DNA of 46,250 nt from assembly GCA_905233255.1 (NCBI GenBank), contig CAJOCN010000011.1, positions 1 through 46,250 of the forward strand, read 5' to 3'. The translations under genes were made by a program, and so were the position numbers. Shown here in pieces: positions 6,722-14,751 of this stretch. Position 1 is the first letter of the stretch; each line of letters opens with the position of its first letter. This stretch comes from Paludibacteraceae bacterium. Its GTDB lineage: Bacteria > Bacteroidota > Bacteroidia > Bacteroidales > Paludibacteraceae. Below the pieces are notes generated by a model. That model ran no database searches. It was not told the origin of the DNA and saw only the letters and a program-made list of their open reading frames with translations.

Positions 6722-8341
6722 TTAATATCCTGCGTTTTGCACAAGGTTCGAGTTAGCGACCATATCCTTATTAGGAATCGGGTAAACGATATATTTAGCG
6801 TCTTTACCCGCTTTATGTCCTTCCCACTCTTTGGTAGCGGTAGGTCCACAGAACTGTCCGAAACGGATCAAGTCCATACGGCGGCGTCCTTCGCAATAGA
6901 ACTCGCGGAGCCACTCATCGAGCAATACGTTACCATCAGCATCGAGTGCCGGCAGCGGATCAGCATGACGCGTGCTTCTCAGGTCGTTGATTGTCTGTAA
7001 AGCCTTGGGGTCACCCGGGTTTTTACGCCAGAGTGCTTCTGCATAGGTCAGATAAGCTTCTGCTACACGGAACAAAGGTACATCGGTATCTACGAACTGG
7101 GTGTGTTTACCCGTAGTTTCACCGGTAGAATAGCATCCCGTCCATTTGCACATAGCCCAGCAATTGGTGAACGTACCTTCTCCATATTTAGCACCGCCCG
7201 TGAAGTTCGCGCTGAAGGTGATGGAATCGGGGTCAGCGGGATCGGCCTTAGCCTGGTTGCAGAGGATAGCACGGTCATCTCCCAAGAGCTCCGGCATATG
7301 TTTCTCGTCCGCTTTGATAGTAGCAGCATTCTTACCGTTAAGGAACACATTCACCATCTCGGGTGAAGTACGGAAGCACTCCCACTTATCGGTCGATCCC
7401 CAAGGAAGCATACCGGCAGCACGTGTCATACAAACGAGCATGGAGGTAGCACCCCAAGACTGGATATACTCACCGTCCTGCGGGATAGCAAAGATGACCT
7501 CACATGCACCGGCGTTACGGTCGTTGTCGCCCATGAACATCTGTGCATAATTCTCCGTCAGTTTGTATTTGCCGTTATCCATTACTTTCTTAGCGTAGAT
7601 AGCAGCCGAATCCAATGCATTATCCTTGGTGATATACTTGAACTCCGGATCGTACACATGCGCATTCAAGTACAAGCGTGCCAGAAGCAGACGAGCAGCG
7701 TTAGCATTGACGCGATAGACCTCTGTCGATTCGTCGAGATAGTTCTCGGCAGCCAGCAGTTCATTTACGACCCAACGGAAGAGTGCGGGACGTCCGCCCT
7801 CAATCTGTTTCGGGTTCTCAGCCGATACGGTCATGGTGAAAGGCGGGTTGCCGAAGAAGTCCAGCAGGTAATAGTAGTTCAAGCAACGCATGAAGCGAAC
7901 CTCTGCACGTTGGCGAACCGATTTGGCGTCCGTTTTACCCTCCGTGTTATCGAGGAAGTGATTACAGGTTGTAACATTGAACGTCATACGGTTGTACAAC
8001 AACTCCGTAAACTCATTCTCGGAGGTCCATGTCATTTCGTTCAGGTCGGTTACACCGGCGTCACGCCAGATCCACCAACCGCAATCAGACGGGAACTCAT
8101 TATGAACGAAAATACAGCGGTAGAAAACGGAGTATCCCTCATTACCATCCAGGTCACCGTTACCATCGGGTCCAACCTGACCGGAAGTACCGAGACCAGC
8201 ATATATCTTATAGTAGATACGATCCTGGTCAAATTTCTGCAGCACATTCGGGTTAATAGGTTCCGTATTCAGATCCTGTACACATGAAGTGAACCCCAGT
8301 GCTGCAACACATGCAACTAAAAGAATATTAAGTTTTTTCAT
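6722..8341 (-). CDS. susD: SusD-type starch-binding outer-membrane lipoprotein
   Basis: This surface lipoprotein binds glycan and acts as the lid on its SusC partner. It has 539 aa with lipobox GFTSC (Cys20). It follows the Bacteroides thetaiotaomicron starch SusD closely in my memory of that protein: the YAGLGTSGQVG...DLDG stretch, an aromatic WWIW at 89-92 where starch SusD has its WAW platform, LLVCMTR-like residues in the middle, and the AREFYxEGRRR-type motif (LREFYCEGRRRMDLIRFG). This points to starch or malto-oligosaccharides rather than an unknown glycan, but it is inference without alignment. It lies 21 bp after the SusC stop. Confidence 0.93.
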   Translation of the reverse strand: MKKLNILLVACVAALGFTSCVQDLNTEPINPNVLQKFDQDRIYYKIYAGLGTSGQVGPDGNGDLDGNEGYSVFYRCIFVHNEFPSDCGWWIWRDAGVTDLNEMTWTSENEFTELLYNRMTFNVTTCNHFLDNTEGKTDAKSVRQRAEVRFMRCLNYYYLLDFFGNPPFTMTVSAENPKQIEGGRPALFRWVVNELLAAENYLDESTEVYRVNANAARLLLARLYLNAHVYDPEFKYITKDNALDSAAIYAKKVMDNGKYKLTENYAQMFMGDNDRNAGACEVIFAIPQDGEYIQSWGATSMLVCMTRAAGMLPWGSTDKWECFRTSPEMVNVFLNGKNAATIKADEKHMPELLGDDRAILCNQAKADPADPDSITFSANFTGGAKYGEGTFTNCWAMCKWTGCYSTGETTGKHTQFVDTDVPLFRVAEAYLTYAEALWRKNPGDPKALQTINDLRSTRHADPLPALDADGNVLLDEWLREFYCEGRRRMDLIRFGQFCGPTATKEWEGHKAGKDAKYIVYPIPNKDMVANSNLVQNAGY

Positions 8342-8362
8342 AACAGTATATTTTTCGATGGA

Positions 8363-11300
8363 TTAGAAACTCAAACTTGTACCAACGCTGACCGTAAGTG
8401 AACGGGGATAGATATTGTTGTCAATACCTCCGAAGACCTCCGGATCGAGTCCTTTATAGCGCGAGATTACGAACGGGTTACTAACGGTGCAATAAACACG
8501 TCCCTTAACCGTTTTCTCGAAAGAGTAGCCGAGCGTAATATTATCGCAGCGGAGGAACGAAGCGTTCTCTACGAAGTAATCCAGAAGATCCAACTGGCTG
8601 GTGTAGTCACTCGGGCGAACGCCGTCCACGTAGTATGAGTGGAGAGCCGAAATCATGAGGTTGTGGTATCCACCGGATTTAGCCGAATAGATCTGTCCTT
8701 TCTCGATACTACCCATGTTTCCGGAAAGAATATGGTTGTACACGTAGTTTCCGATAGAAGCACGGAAGCTGATACCGAGGTCAAATCCGTAGAACTGCCA
8801 TTTGGAGGTAAGACCCATTGTGACAGGTGCAGCCGGGTTGTGGTAGAAGTATTTATCTTTTTCGTCGATTGTACCATCCTGGTTGCGGTCCACTACATAC
8901 AATTTTCCGGTTTCAGGGTTCTTAGCGGTCTCATATACATAGAATGAAGATGCTGCATAGCCAACCTTGTGAGCCTGTACATATTGTCCGTTACGGATAC
9001 CTCCGGTAACAACATAGTAGTCTTCGCTATCGCTATCAAGGAGTTTGGTAATCTTATTGTCATTCCATGTCACATTGTAAGTAACATCCCATTTGAATTT
9101 CTTGCGGTCAACGACTACTGCATTGATAGCGAACTCAACACCCATATTACGGAGCGAACCGATGTTACGGGTTACGCTGTTCTTGAAGTTCGTACCGGCA
9201 GGCACATTGACATAGTTGATCAGGTCATTGGTCTGACGATAGTAAAAATCGAAACTACCATTGATACGGTTGTTAAGGAAGCCGTAGTCGATACCTGCGT
9301 TATAAGTCGTCGTTTTCTCCCAAGTCAGTTTCGGGTTGTACGCATTCGGACGGTTATGAACGTAGTAGATATAGTTATCAGAGGAGACAACATAATCTTT
9401 GGTGAGTTCATATCCCTGTGCTTGCAGTTCGCTCAGTTTCTGCTCGGTAGCCTGCTCGCCGAGGGTTGCATACGCATACTGCTTGCTGACATCATAGGTC
9501 GGCATATACGGATAGTCACCCATGTTCAGATCCTGCTGACCGGTGATACCGTAACCGAGACGGAGTTTGAGGTCATTGAGCCAGTTGACATCTTTAAGGA
9601 AAGCCTCCTCTTTGATCTTCCAACCGAGTGCTACAGAGGGGAATACACCCCAGCGGTTTTTCGGAGCGAAACGAGAAGAACCATCGGCACGTACGGTAGC
9701 CGTAATCATATAACGATTGAGTGCCGAATAGTTAACACGACCGAAGAAGGAAACGAGGTAACTCTCAGTAGCCCAGTCCTGCGAAGCAGTGGTCAGGTGG
9801 TTATATTTCGTACCACGCAAAGCAGGGTCGTTAGCGGTCTCCGGATAGAGTCCCCAGTACTCGGATGTACCTTTACGATAGAAGTGCTGCCACTCATAAC
9901 CGACCATAGCATCGAAGTGGTGTTTCTCATTAAAGTCCTTATAATACTGCGCGTAGCAGTTGAAGAGGAGGTTATATTTCATTGTCTCCGCCCATCCATA
10001 ACGTCCATAGTAGTGGTCGTTATAAGCCTCGGGTGAAGTCTCGAGTGTTTGTTTACCATAAGAGTAGTCCGCACCGAAGTTCGCATGCAGGATCAGGTCC
10101 TCAAATCCATGGATTTTATAGGTACCATCCAAGTTACCGACGAAGGAGCCGGAGTTAGCCTGATTTTTCTTCTGCATAAGCGAAGCAACCGGGTTAGCGG
10201 CAGACTGGGTATTGTTAGTCAAATACCATTTTCCGCCCGGGTATGCCAGTTGGTCGTCATACGCGCCGACAACCGTACGCTGATAGTAACCGCCAAAACC
10301 AATGTTGGAGGGATCATAGATAGGTTGCGTCGGATCCATATCCAGTGCAGCGCCTTGCACACCGTCTGCATAGCGGTTGTAAATATACATACCTTTTGCA
10401 TTGAGGTTGAAGCTCAGGTGGTCGTCCAAGAACGAGGGGCTGAGGTTTACAGAACCGGTAACACGCTGCATCTGGTTGGTTTTCACGATACCATTACCCA
10501 ATGTATAACCGATCGAAGCGCGGTAGGGCATGTGTTTTGTACCACCCATTACAGAGAAGTTATGGTCGGTAGAAACCGCCGTACGGTAGATAGCTTTCTG
10601 CCAATCTGTATTCTCCGTACCGAGAACTCCCATTGCAATAGGATCCATACCGAGAGCGTTCGCATAAGCGCGCATCTGGTCGCCGGTCAGCACTTCTACC
10701 CGATCCGTCAGCGTAGAGGCGGAGACGTTACCCTCATAGTTGAATTTGGGTTTCGAGCCCGCTTTACCTTTTTTCGTAGTAATAATGATGACACCATTGG
10801 AAGCACGCGAACCGTAGATAGCAGTAGCGGAAGCATCCTTGAGGACGGTCATCGACTCAATATCTGAAGGGTTGACCATAGAGAGCGGGTTCGACACACC
10901 CTGTACACCATCGTTATCCATAGCCAGACCATCGATGACGATCAACGGGTTATTGGAAGCAGAGAGAGATGATCCACCACGGATACGGATGTTAGCTCCG
11001 CCACCCGGGGCACCACCATCAGAGGTGACAACAACACCAGCCACTTTACCTGCCAACATATCAGTTGCGGTAGTGGTAAGCGCTTTGTTCATATCATCCG
11101 GTTTGATAGCCGTTACAGAACCGGTAGCATCGTTTTTCTTAACGACACCATAACCAACGACTACGACTTCGTCAAGCAACTCAGTATCTTCTCCCATCTT
11201 AACAGACATCTTAGGTTGAGCGTCCAGTTCCTGAGTCTTATAACCCATGTAAGAGATGGAGAGTTTAGCACCCGGTTTAACATTGAGTACGAAATTACCG

Positions 11301-11485
11301 TCAAAATCGGTGATAGTACCATTGGTAGTACCCATTTCGAGAATGGAGGCACCAATAATCGGCTCACCATTAGCCGCGTCGATAACTGTACCCTGCACAG
11401 TTGTCTGCGCGAAAGCAAAGACAGTAGCCAACAGCATAAATACTGTCAGTACGTGTCGCATTGAAAGATTACGTATGTTTTTCAT
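8363..11485 (-). CDS. susC: SusC/RagA-type TonB-dependent glycan transporter
   Basis: This outer-membrane barrel imports oligosaccharides with TonB energy. It has 1040 aa: a signal peptide (MRHVLTVFMLLATVFAFAQ), a CarboxypepD_reg-like domain (TVQGTVIDAANGEPIIGASI), the TonB box region (DEVVVVGYGVVKKND), a plug (NIRIRGGSSL, IYGSRASNGVIIITTKKG) and a C-terminal barrel ending in SVGTSLSF. The start may be ATG 11485 or the later ATG at 11461, which sits directly before the signal peptide. It follows the lipoprotein gene by 23 bp and precedes susD by 21 bp, so they form one operon. Confidence 0.96.
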   Translation of the reverse strand: MKNIRNLSMRHVLTVFMLLATVFAFAQTTVQGTVIDAANGEPIIGASILEMGTTNGTITDFDGNFVLNVKPGAKLSISYMGYKTQELDAQPKMSVKMGEDTELLDEVVVVGYGVVKKNDATGSVTAIKPDDMNKALTTTATDMLAGKVAGVVVTSDGGAPGGGANIRIRGGSSLSASNNPLIVIDGLAMDNDGVQGVSNPLSMVNPSDIESMTVLKDASATAIYGSRASNGVIIITTKKGKAGSKPKFNYEGNVSASTLTDRVEVLTGDQMRAYANALGMDPIAMGVLGTENTDWQKAIYRTAVSTDHNFSVMGGTKHMPYRASIGYTLGNGIVKTNQMQRVTGSVNLSPSFLDDHLSFNLNAKGMYIYNRYADGVQGAALDMDPTQPIYDPSNIGFGGYYQRTVVGAYDDQLAYPGGKWYLTNNTQSAANPVASLMQKKNQANSGSFVGNLDGTYKIHGFEDLILHANFGADYSYGKQTLETSPEAYNDHYYGRYGWAETMKYNLLFNCYAQYYKDFNEKHHFDAMVGYEWQHFYRKGTSEYWGLYPETANDPALRGTKYNHLTTASQDWATESYLVSFFGRVNYSALNRYMITATVRADGSSRFAPKNRWGVFPSVALGWKIKEEAFLKDVNWLNDLKLRLGYGITGQQDLNMGDYPYMPTYDVSKQYAYATLGEQATEQKLSELQAQGYELTKDYVVSSDNYIYYVHNRPNAYNPKLTWEKTTTYNAGIDYGFLNNRINGSFDFYYRQTNDLINYVNVPAGTNFKNSVTRNIGSLRNMGVEFAINAVVVDRKKFKWDVTYNVTWNDNKITKLLDSDSEDYYVVTGGIRNGQYVQAHKVGYAASSFYVYETAKNPETGKLYVVDRNQDGTIDEKDKYFYHNPAAPVTMGLTSKWQFYGFDLGISFRASIGNYVYNHILSGNMGSIEKGQIYSAKSGGYHNLMISALHSYYVDGVRPSDYTSQLDLLDYFVENASFLRCDNITLGYSFEKTVKGRVYCTVSNPFVISRYKGLDPEVFGGIDNNIYPRSLTVSVGTSLSF

Positions 11486-11508
11486 ATATAGCTGTATTTA
11501 TGCCGTTT

Positions 11509-12477
11509 TTACTCAGTTACTTTAAGCACTTGTTTATCCAAGGTTACGGACGGAAGTTTTGCATCGAATCGAACGTCGAAAAACTCAACCGTACCATCTT
11601 CCTGCACTGCTCTGATGACGAAGGAAGAGGTAGAAGTATAAGATACAAAGCACCAATGGAAATCATAGGAAGCCGTAGTATCTACTCTGGTAGTAATATT
11701 CCGGTTTGCGTCCATATCATACTCCTTGTTTGTAAACGACCACTTACCGGTATTTACCAAAGACGAAGCATCTCTATAGAGTTCGAGCGAACGGATGTTG
11801 ATAGACTTGGGAGCCACAATCCACTTCATCTTAGTCGGAATAACTGTTTCTGTAATAGACTTGATCGTTTGCTCATATACAGGGAACCCAGCTTCATCCT
11901 TCACTACATTGCCATTCTCATCTTTCTTCGGCTTATAGGTATATACCGTATCATATTTTATTACATCGATAACCGTATCGACTTTATGGAAAACAGTATC
12001 ATTACCGTACCATTTTTTACCCACAAGAGCTTCTTGGGTAGTGAGAATAGTACCGATTTTATCGTTATGATCGGAGGCCATCGGTTGTCCATCCTCCAAG
12101 ATGCTATTGGCATAGAATTTCACCTTAAGGGGTTCACCTCCGTCTGCCGGATTCAGATTGAGGAAACGACCAGCTTTTCCATCGTAATACTCGCCAAAAG
12201 TCCACGAAGAGAATTTGCGAGATACGGGTGCCTGATACACACCGTCGCCGACAGCCATTACCGAGCGGTCAACCGAACCATCTTCCAAGAATTGATACTG
12301 GATAACATTCAGTTTCATTTCAGGACCTTGAGTCTCAGCACCAGAGAAATATCCCTGCAGCGTTTGCTTGGAGAGGTCGTTTACAATAGCATCAAAGTCC
12401 GTCTTCTCGCGACAAGATGTCAAGAGAGAGGCTACTAATGCTACCGTGGTTACAGATAATAGTAGTTTGTTTTTCAT
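11509..12477 (-). CDS. lipoprotein of unknown function in the sus-like operon
   Basis: I do not recognise the family. The 322-aa protein has a lipoprotein signal ending LLTSC (Cys22), so it is probably anchored in the outer membrane. The rest is hydrophilic and beta-rich. It contains a run of VDTVIDVIKYDTVYTYKPKK-type alternating residues (about 165-190) and ends EVKF-like, in LDKQVLKVTE. Placement directly before SusC suggests an accessory surface protein for the same substrate. No TAnnTTTG promoter is visible before it; it may be read from the MFS promoter through the palindrome array. Confidence 0.75.
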   Translation of the reverse strand: MKNKLLLSVTTVALVASLLTSCREKTDFDAIVNDLSKQTLQGYFSGAETQGPEMKLNVIQYQFLEDGSVDRSVMAVGDGVYQAPVSRKFSSWTFGEYYDGKAGRFLNLNPADGGEPLKVKFYANSILEDGQPMASDHNDKIGTILTTQEALVGKKWYGNDTVFHKVDTVIDVIKYDTVYTYKPKKDENGNVVKDEAGFPVYEQTIKSITETVIPTKMKWIVAPKSINIRSLELYRDASSLVNTGKWSFTNKEYDMDANRNITTRVDTTASYDFHWCFVSYTSTSSFVIRAVQEDGTVEFFDVRFDAKLPSVTLDKQVLKVTE

Positions 12478-12514
12478 AATAGATTATTTTGTTGTTAATA
12501 TTTGTTCTTATTAA

Positions 12515-12613
12515 ATCGCCCATGTATGGTCGATGCTATTGGCGGGGGGTTGGGATCGCCCATGTATGGTCGATGTTATTGGCGGGGGTTGGGATCGCCC
12601 ATGCATGGTCGAT
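12515..12613. repeat. 20-bp palindrome family, three copies, period 39-40 bp, after the MFS gene
   Basis: ATCGCCCATGTATGGTCGAT starts at 12515 and 12555, and a variant with GCATGG starts at 12594. Each is followed by GCTATTGGCGGGGGTTGGG-type spacer, giving tandem units of 39-40 bp. The arms pair with one mismatch. The last copy ends 2 bp from the MFS stop codon. Confidence 0.85.
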
Positions 12614-12614
12614 G

Positions 12615-13973
12615 CTACTCTTTCTCACGGATGAGGAAGACGGCAGCGGCGCCGAGGAGGAGGAGTACACCGGCAACAACCAGCATACCAGCCTGTACGT
12701 GCGCGCATATATATTTAAGGAGTACACCTCCGCAGAGGGCTGCGCAGATCTGCGGGACGCAGATAGTGCAGTTAAAGAGGCCGAGGTAGTAGCCCATGTT
12801 TCCGCCCTTGATTGCGTTGGTCACAATAGTGAACGGCAGGGCGAGCATAGCCGCCCAGGCAGCGCCGATGAGGGCGTAGCTCAGGAAAAGCACATATTCG
12901 TTCGTCACATAATATACCGAGATAAAACCGATCGCACCGACGAGCAGGGAGATGGCGTAGGCACCTTTGTTGCCGGTGTATTTCTCTAAAACAGGAAGGA
13001 TCATCGCCCATAAGAGCGAGCCGACCGCCTGAACGCAGAAGACCACTCCCACCCAGTTACCAGCATTCTGGAAGGCCGCATCCGCGGCGCTAACGCCGTC
13101 CCAGCCGTAGCAGTTGGAAGCGATAGCACCATTCGAATAGGTCCACATATACATGAAGGCTGCCCAGCAGAAGAACTGCACGAGTCCGACCGTCCAGAAA
13201 GCGGAGGGAGCGGTGCGGAGCAAGTCGATAAAACCGACCTCCTCCGATTTGTCATTTGACATTTGAGATTTGTCATTTTGTTTGTTGAGGCCATGGAACT
13301 CTGCATACTCCTCCGGATTCAGCTCCTTGACGGTAGAGAAGGTATAGAGGCAGCAGAGGATCAGGATGGCAGCGCCGGCATAGAACGACCATTTAACGGA
13401 ATCGGGAATGACGCCCTCGGGAGCGGTATTGGCGATACCAATCCAAGTAAAGAAGATCGGGAAGAGGTAGCCAACAACAGAGCCAGCGTTACAAAGTGCC
13501 GATTGAATGGCATAAGCAGTACCTTTCTGCTCCTCGTTGACCATATCGCCGACCATCATTTTGAACGGCTGCATAGCGATATTGATAGAAGTGTCAAGGA
13601 ACATAAGGCTGAAGAGCCCGAACCACATGGCGGCATTGAGACCGAGGAAAACCGATTGCGTGAAGGTAAAGTTACCGGCATTCGGCAGGAGCAACATTAC
13701 CGCGACCGCGATGAGCGCGCCCACGAGTAAATAAGGTTTACGACGACCGAGACGCGTCCAGGTCTTGTCACTATACTTACCGACGAGCGGCTGCACGATC
13801 ATACCCATCAACGGCGGGAGGATCCAGAAGAAACTCAGGGTGTGCGGGTCAGCGCCCAAGGTAGCAAAAATACGGGAGATGTTCGCACTTTGAAGAGCGT
13901 ATGCGATCTGTACTCCGAAGAAACCAAAACTCAAATTAAAGAGTTGCGCAAAGGATAAATTCCGTTTCTGCAT
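12615..13973 (-). CDS. MFS sugar transporter (SLC45/GPH-like)
   Basis: This is an inner-membrane secondary transporter with twelve predicted helices over 452 aa. The N-terminus (FAQLFNLSFGFFGVQIAYALQ) and the loop KTWTRLGRRKPYLLVGA are typical of the sucrose/maltose-type MFS group found in Bacteroidetes. A charged cytoplasmic loop (KQNDKSQMSNDKSEEVG) separates the halves. Next to a starch-type SusCD pair, the likely cargo is maltose, maltodextrin or glucose crossing the inner membrane (inference). It is transcribed from the promoter at 14020-14051 and is probably the first gene of the sus-like run. Confidence 0.88.
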   Translation of the reverse strand: MQKRNLSFAQLFNLSFGFFGVQIAYALQSANISRIFATLGADPHTLSFFWILPPLMGMIVQPLVGKYSDKTWTRLGRRKPYLLVGALIAVAVMLLLPNAGNFTFTQSVFLGLNAAMWFGLFSLMFLDTSINIAMQPFKMMVGDMVNEEQKGTAYAIQSALCNAGSVVGYLFPIFFTWIGIANTAPEGVIPDSVKWSFYAGAAILILCCLYTFSTVKELNPEEYAEFHGLNKQNDKSQMSNDKSEEVGFIDLLRTAPSAFWTVGLVQFFCWAAFMYMWTYSNGAIASNCYGWDGVSAADAAFQNAGNWVGVVFCVQAVGSLLWAMILPVLEKYTGNKGAYAISLLVGAIGFISVYYVTNEYVLFLSYALIGAAWAAMLALPFTIVTNAIKGGNMGYYLGLFNCTICVPQICAALCGGVLLKYICAHVQAGMLVVAGVLLLLGAAAVFLIREKE

Positions 13974-14019
13974 GGTGTTTTTTCTATTAAACTTAAGCTG
14001 TGATTATCAAAATCGGGTA

Positions 14020-14051
14020 CAAAATTACTACTTTTTTACGACATATGCAAG
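14020..14051 (-). promoter_or_regulatory. Bacteroidetes-type promoter for the MFS/sus-like operon
   Basis: The minus strand reads CTTG (14051-14048), 20 bases, then TAATTTTG (14027-14020). It lies about 50 nt before the MFS ATG. This is the only clear promoter for the five-gene run down to 5362. Confidence 0.75.
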
Positions 14052-14136
14052 AGTTGGGTGCATTTTTTTGCATTTTTTTCGAGGATTGGAGGGAATATAT
14101 GTTATAGAACATAAATAAGGGGTGAAAGGGGTGAAA

Positions 14137-14420
14137 GGCGAAAGGTTATAGGCGAAAGGTTATAGGCGAAAGGTTATAGGCGAAAGGTTATAGGCGAAGG
14201 GGAGCAGGGCAATAGGGAATTAATAGGGCGCGACTCCGAAAATGACGCACTTATCTCACACTTATCACGCACTTATCACGCACTTATCACGCACTAATTT
14301 TTCGGGTTGATACGTTACAGTATTATATACTATGTATATAATACATAAAGGGAGATGGAAAAGGCGAAAGGCGAAAGGGACGAGAGGCGAAAGGTTATAG
14401 GCGAAAGGTTATAGGCGAAG
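14137..14420. repeat. 14-bp tandem repeat GGCGAAAGGTTATA in two blocks
   Basis: Four perfect copies run from 14137 to 14192 with a partial fifth. A second block has two copies at 14386-14413 plus a partial. GGCGAAAGG-type units also precede both blocks. The DNA between them holds the 11-bp array at 14236-14305 and an AT-rich stretch. No gene is seen. Confidence 0.85.
14236..14305. repeat. 11-bp phased repeat array inside a 7-bp inverted repeat
   Basis: ACGCACTTATC-type units start at 14245, 14256 (variant TCACACTTATC), 14267 and 14278, with a partial at 14289; the period is exactly 11 bp. CCGAAAA (14236-14242) and TTTTCGG (14299-14305) flank the array as inverted arms. An AT-rich stretch (TATTATATACTATGTATATAATA) follows. 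The layout recalls iterons or an operator array, but no replication gene is nearby. Confidence 0.65.
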
Positions 14421-14426
14421 GGAAAG

Positions 14427-14522
14427 CGGCATAATATGCCGGACAATAGACATTGAGGACGGCAAAGCCGTGTCCGGATACGATCCGGACGCAATGAACA
14501 AAGGGGCTGCCTCCCAGGCAGC
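14427..14522. repeat. cluster of four perfect small hairpins
   Basis: Four hairpins follow within 96 bp: CGGCAT-AAT-ATGCCG (14427-14441), ACGGC-AAA-GCCGT (14459-14471), GTCCGGAT-ACG-ATCCGGAC (14472-14490) and GCTGCCT-CCC-AGGCAGC (14506-14522). All have 3-base loops. The third resembles the GCCGGATG-C-CATCCGGC hairpin inside rimO at 17318-17334. Confidence 0.75.
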
Positions 14523-14550
14523 ACAACAGACGAAAAGACGAGAGAGAAGG

Positions 14551-14630
14551 ATAGGCAGGGATAGGCAGAGATAGGCAGAGATAGGCAGAGATAGGCAGAG
14601 ATAGGCAGAGATAGGCAGGGATAGGCAGTA
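14551..14630. repeat. 10-bp tandem repeat ATAGGCAGAG, eight units
   Basis: Eight decamers follow without interruption, with GG or TA replacing the last two bases in three of them. The array ends about 70 bp before the recQ promoter. An open frame on the minus strand here only reflects the repeat. Confidence 0.9.
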
Positions 14631-14698
14631 ATAAGCAAATAGAACCTTATATATTGAAAGGGGAAAAATGGAAGAAAATGACATTTTTTTCAAAATAA

Positions 14699-14730
14699 TT
14701 TGCATATATCAAAAATTATTCGTACTTTTG
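14699..14730 (+). promoter_or_regulatory. Bacteroidetes-type promoter for recQ and the long plus-strand run
   Basis: TTTG (14699-14702), 20 bases, then TACTTTTG (14723-14730). The recQ ATG follows 21 bp later. I see no comparably good promoter until 39602. Confidence 0.8.
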
Positions 14731-14751
14731 TAGCCAAATTCGAAAAAAGAC

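Noticed and set aside
8969..10036. 355-aa plus-strand open frame
   Set aside because: Antisense shadow of susC.
12515..12613. Direct repeats of an insertion sequence
   Set aside because: No transposase frame lies between or beside the copies; they form a tandem array of 39-40 bp.
14330..14705. Minus-strand frames with repeated LCLSLPISAY
   Set aside because: They are translations of the decamer repeat at 14551-14630 and change with copy number.
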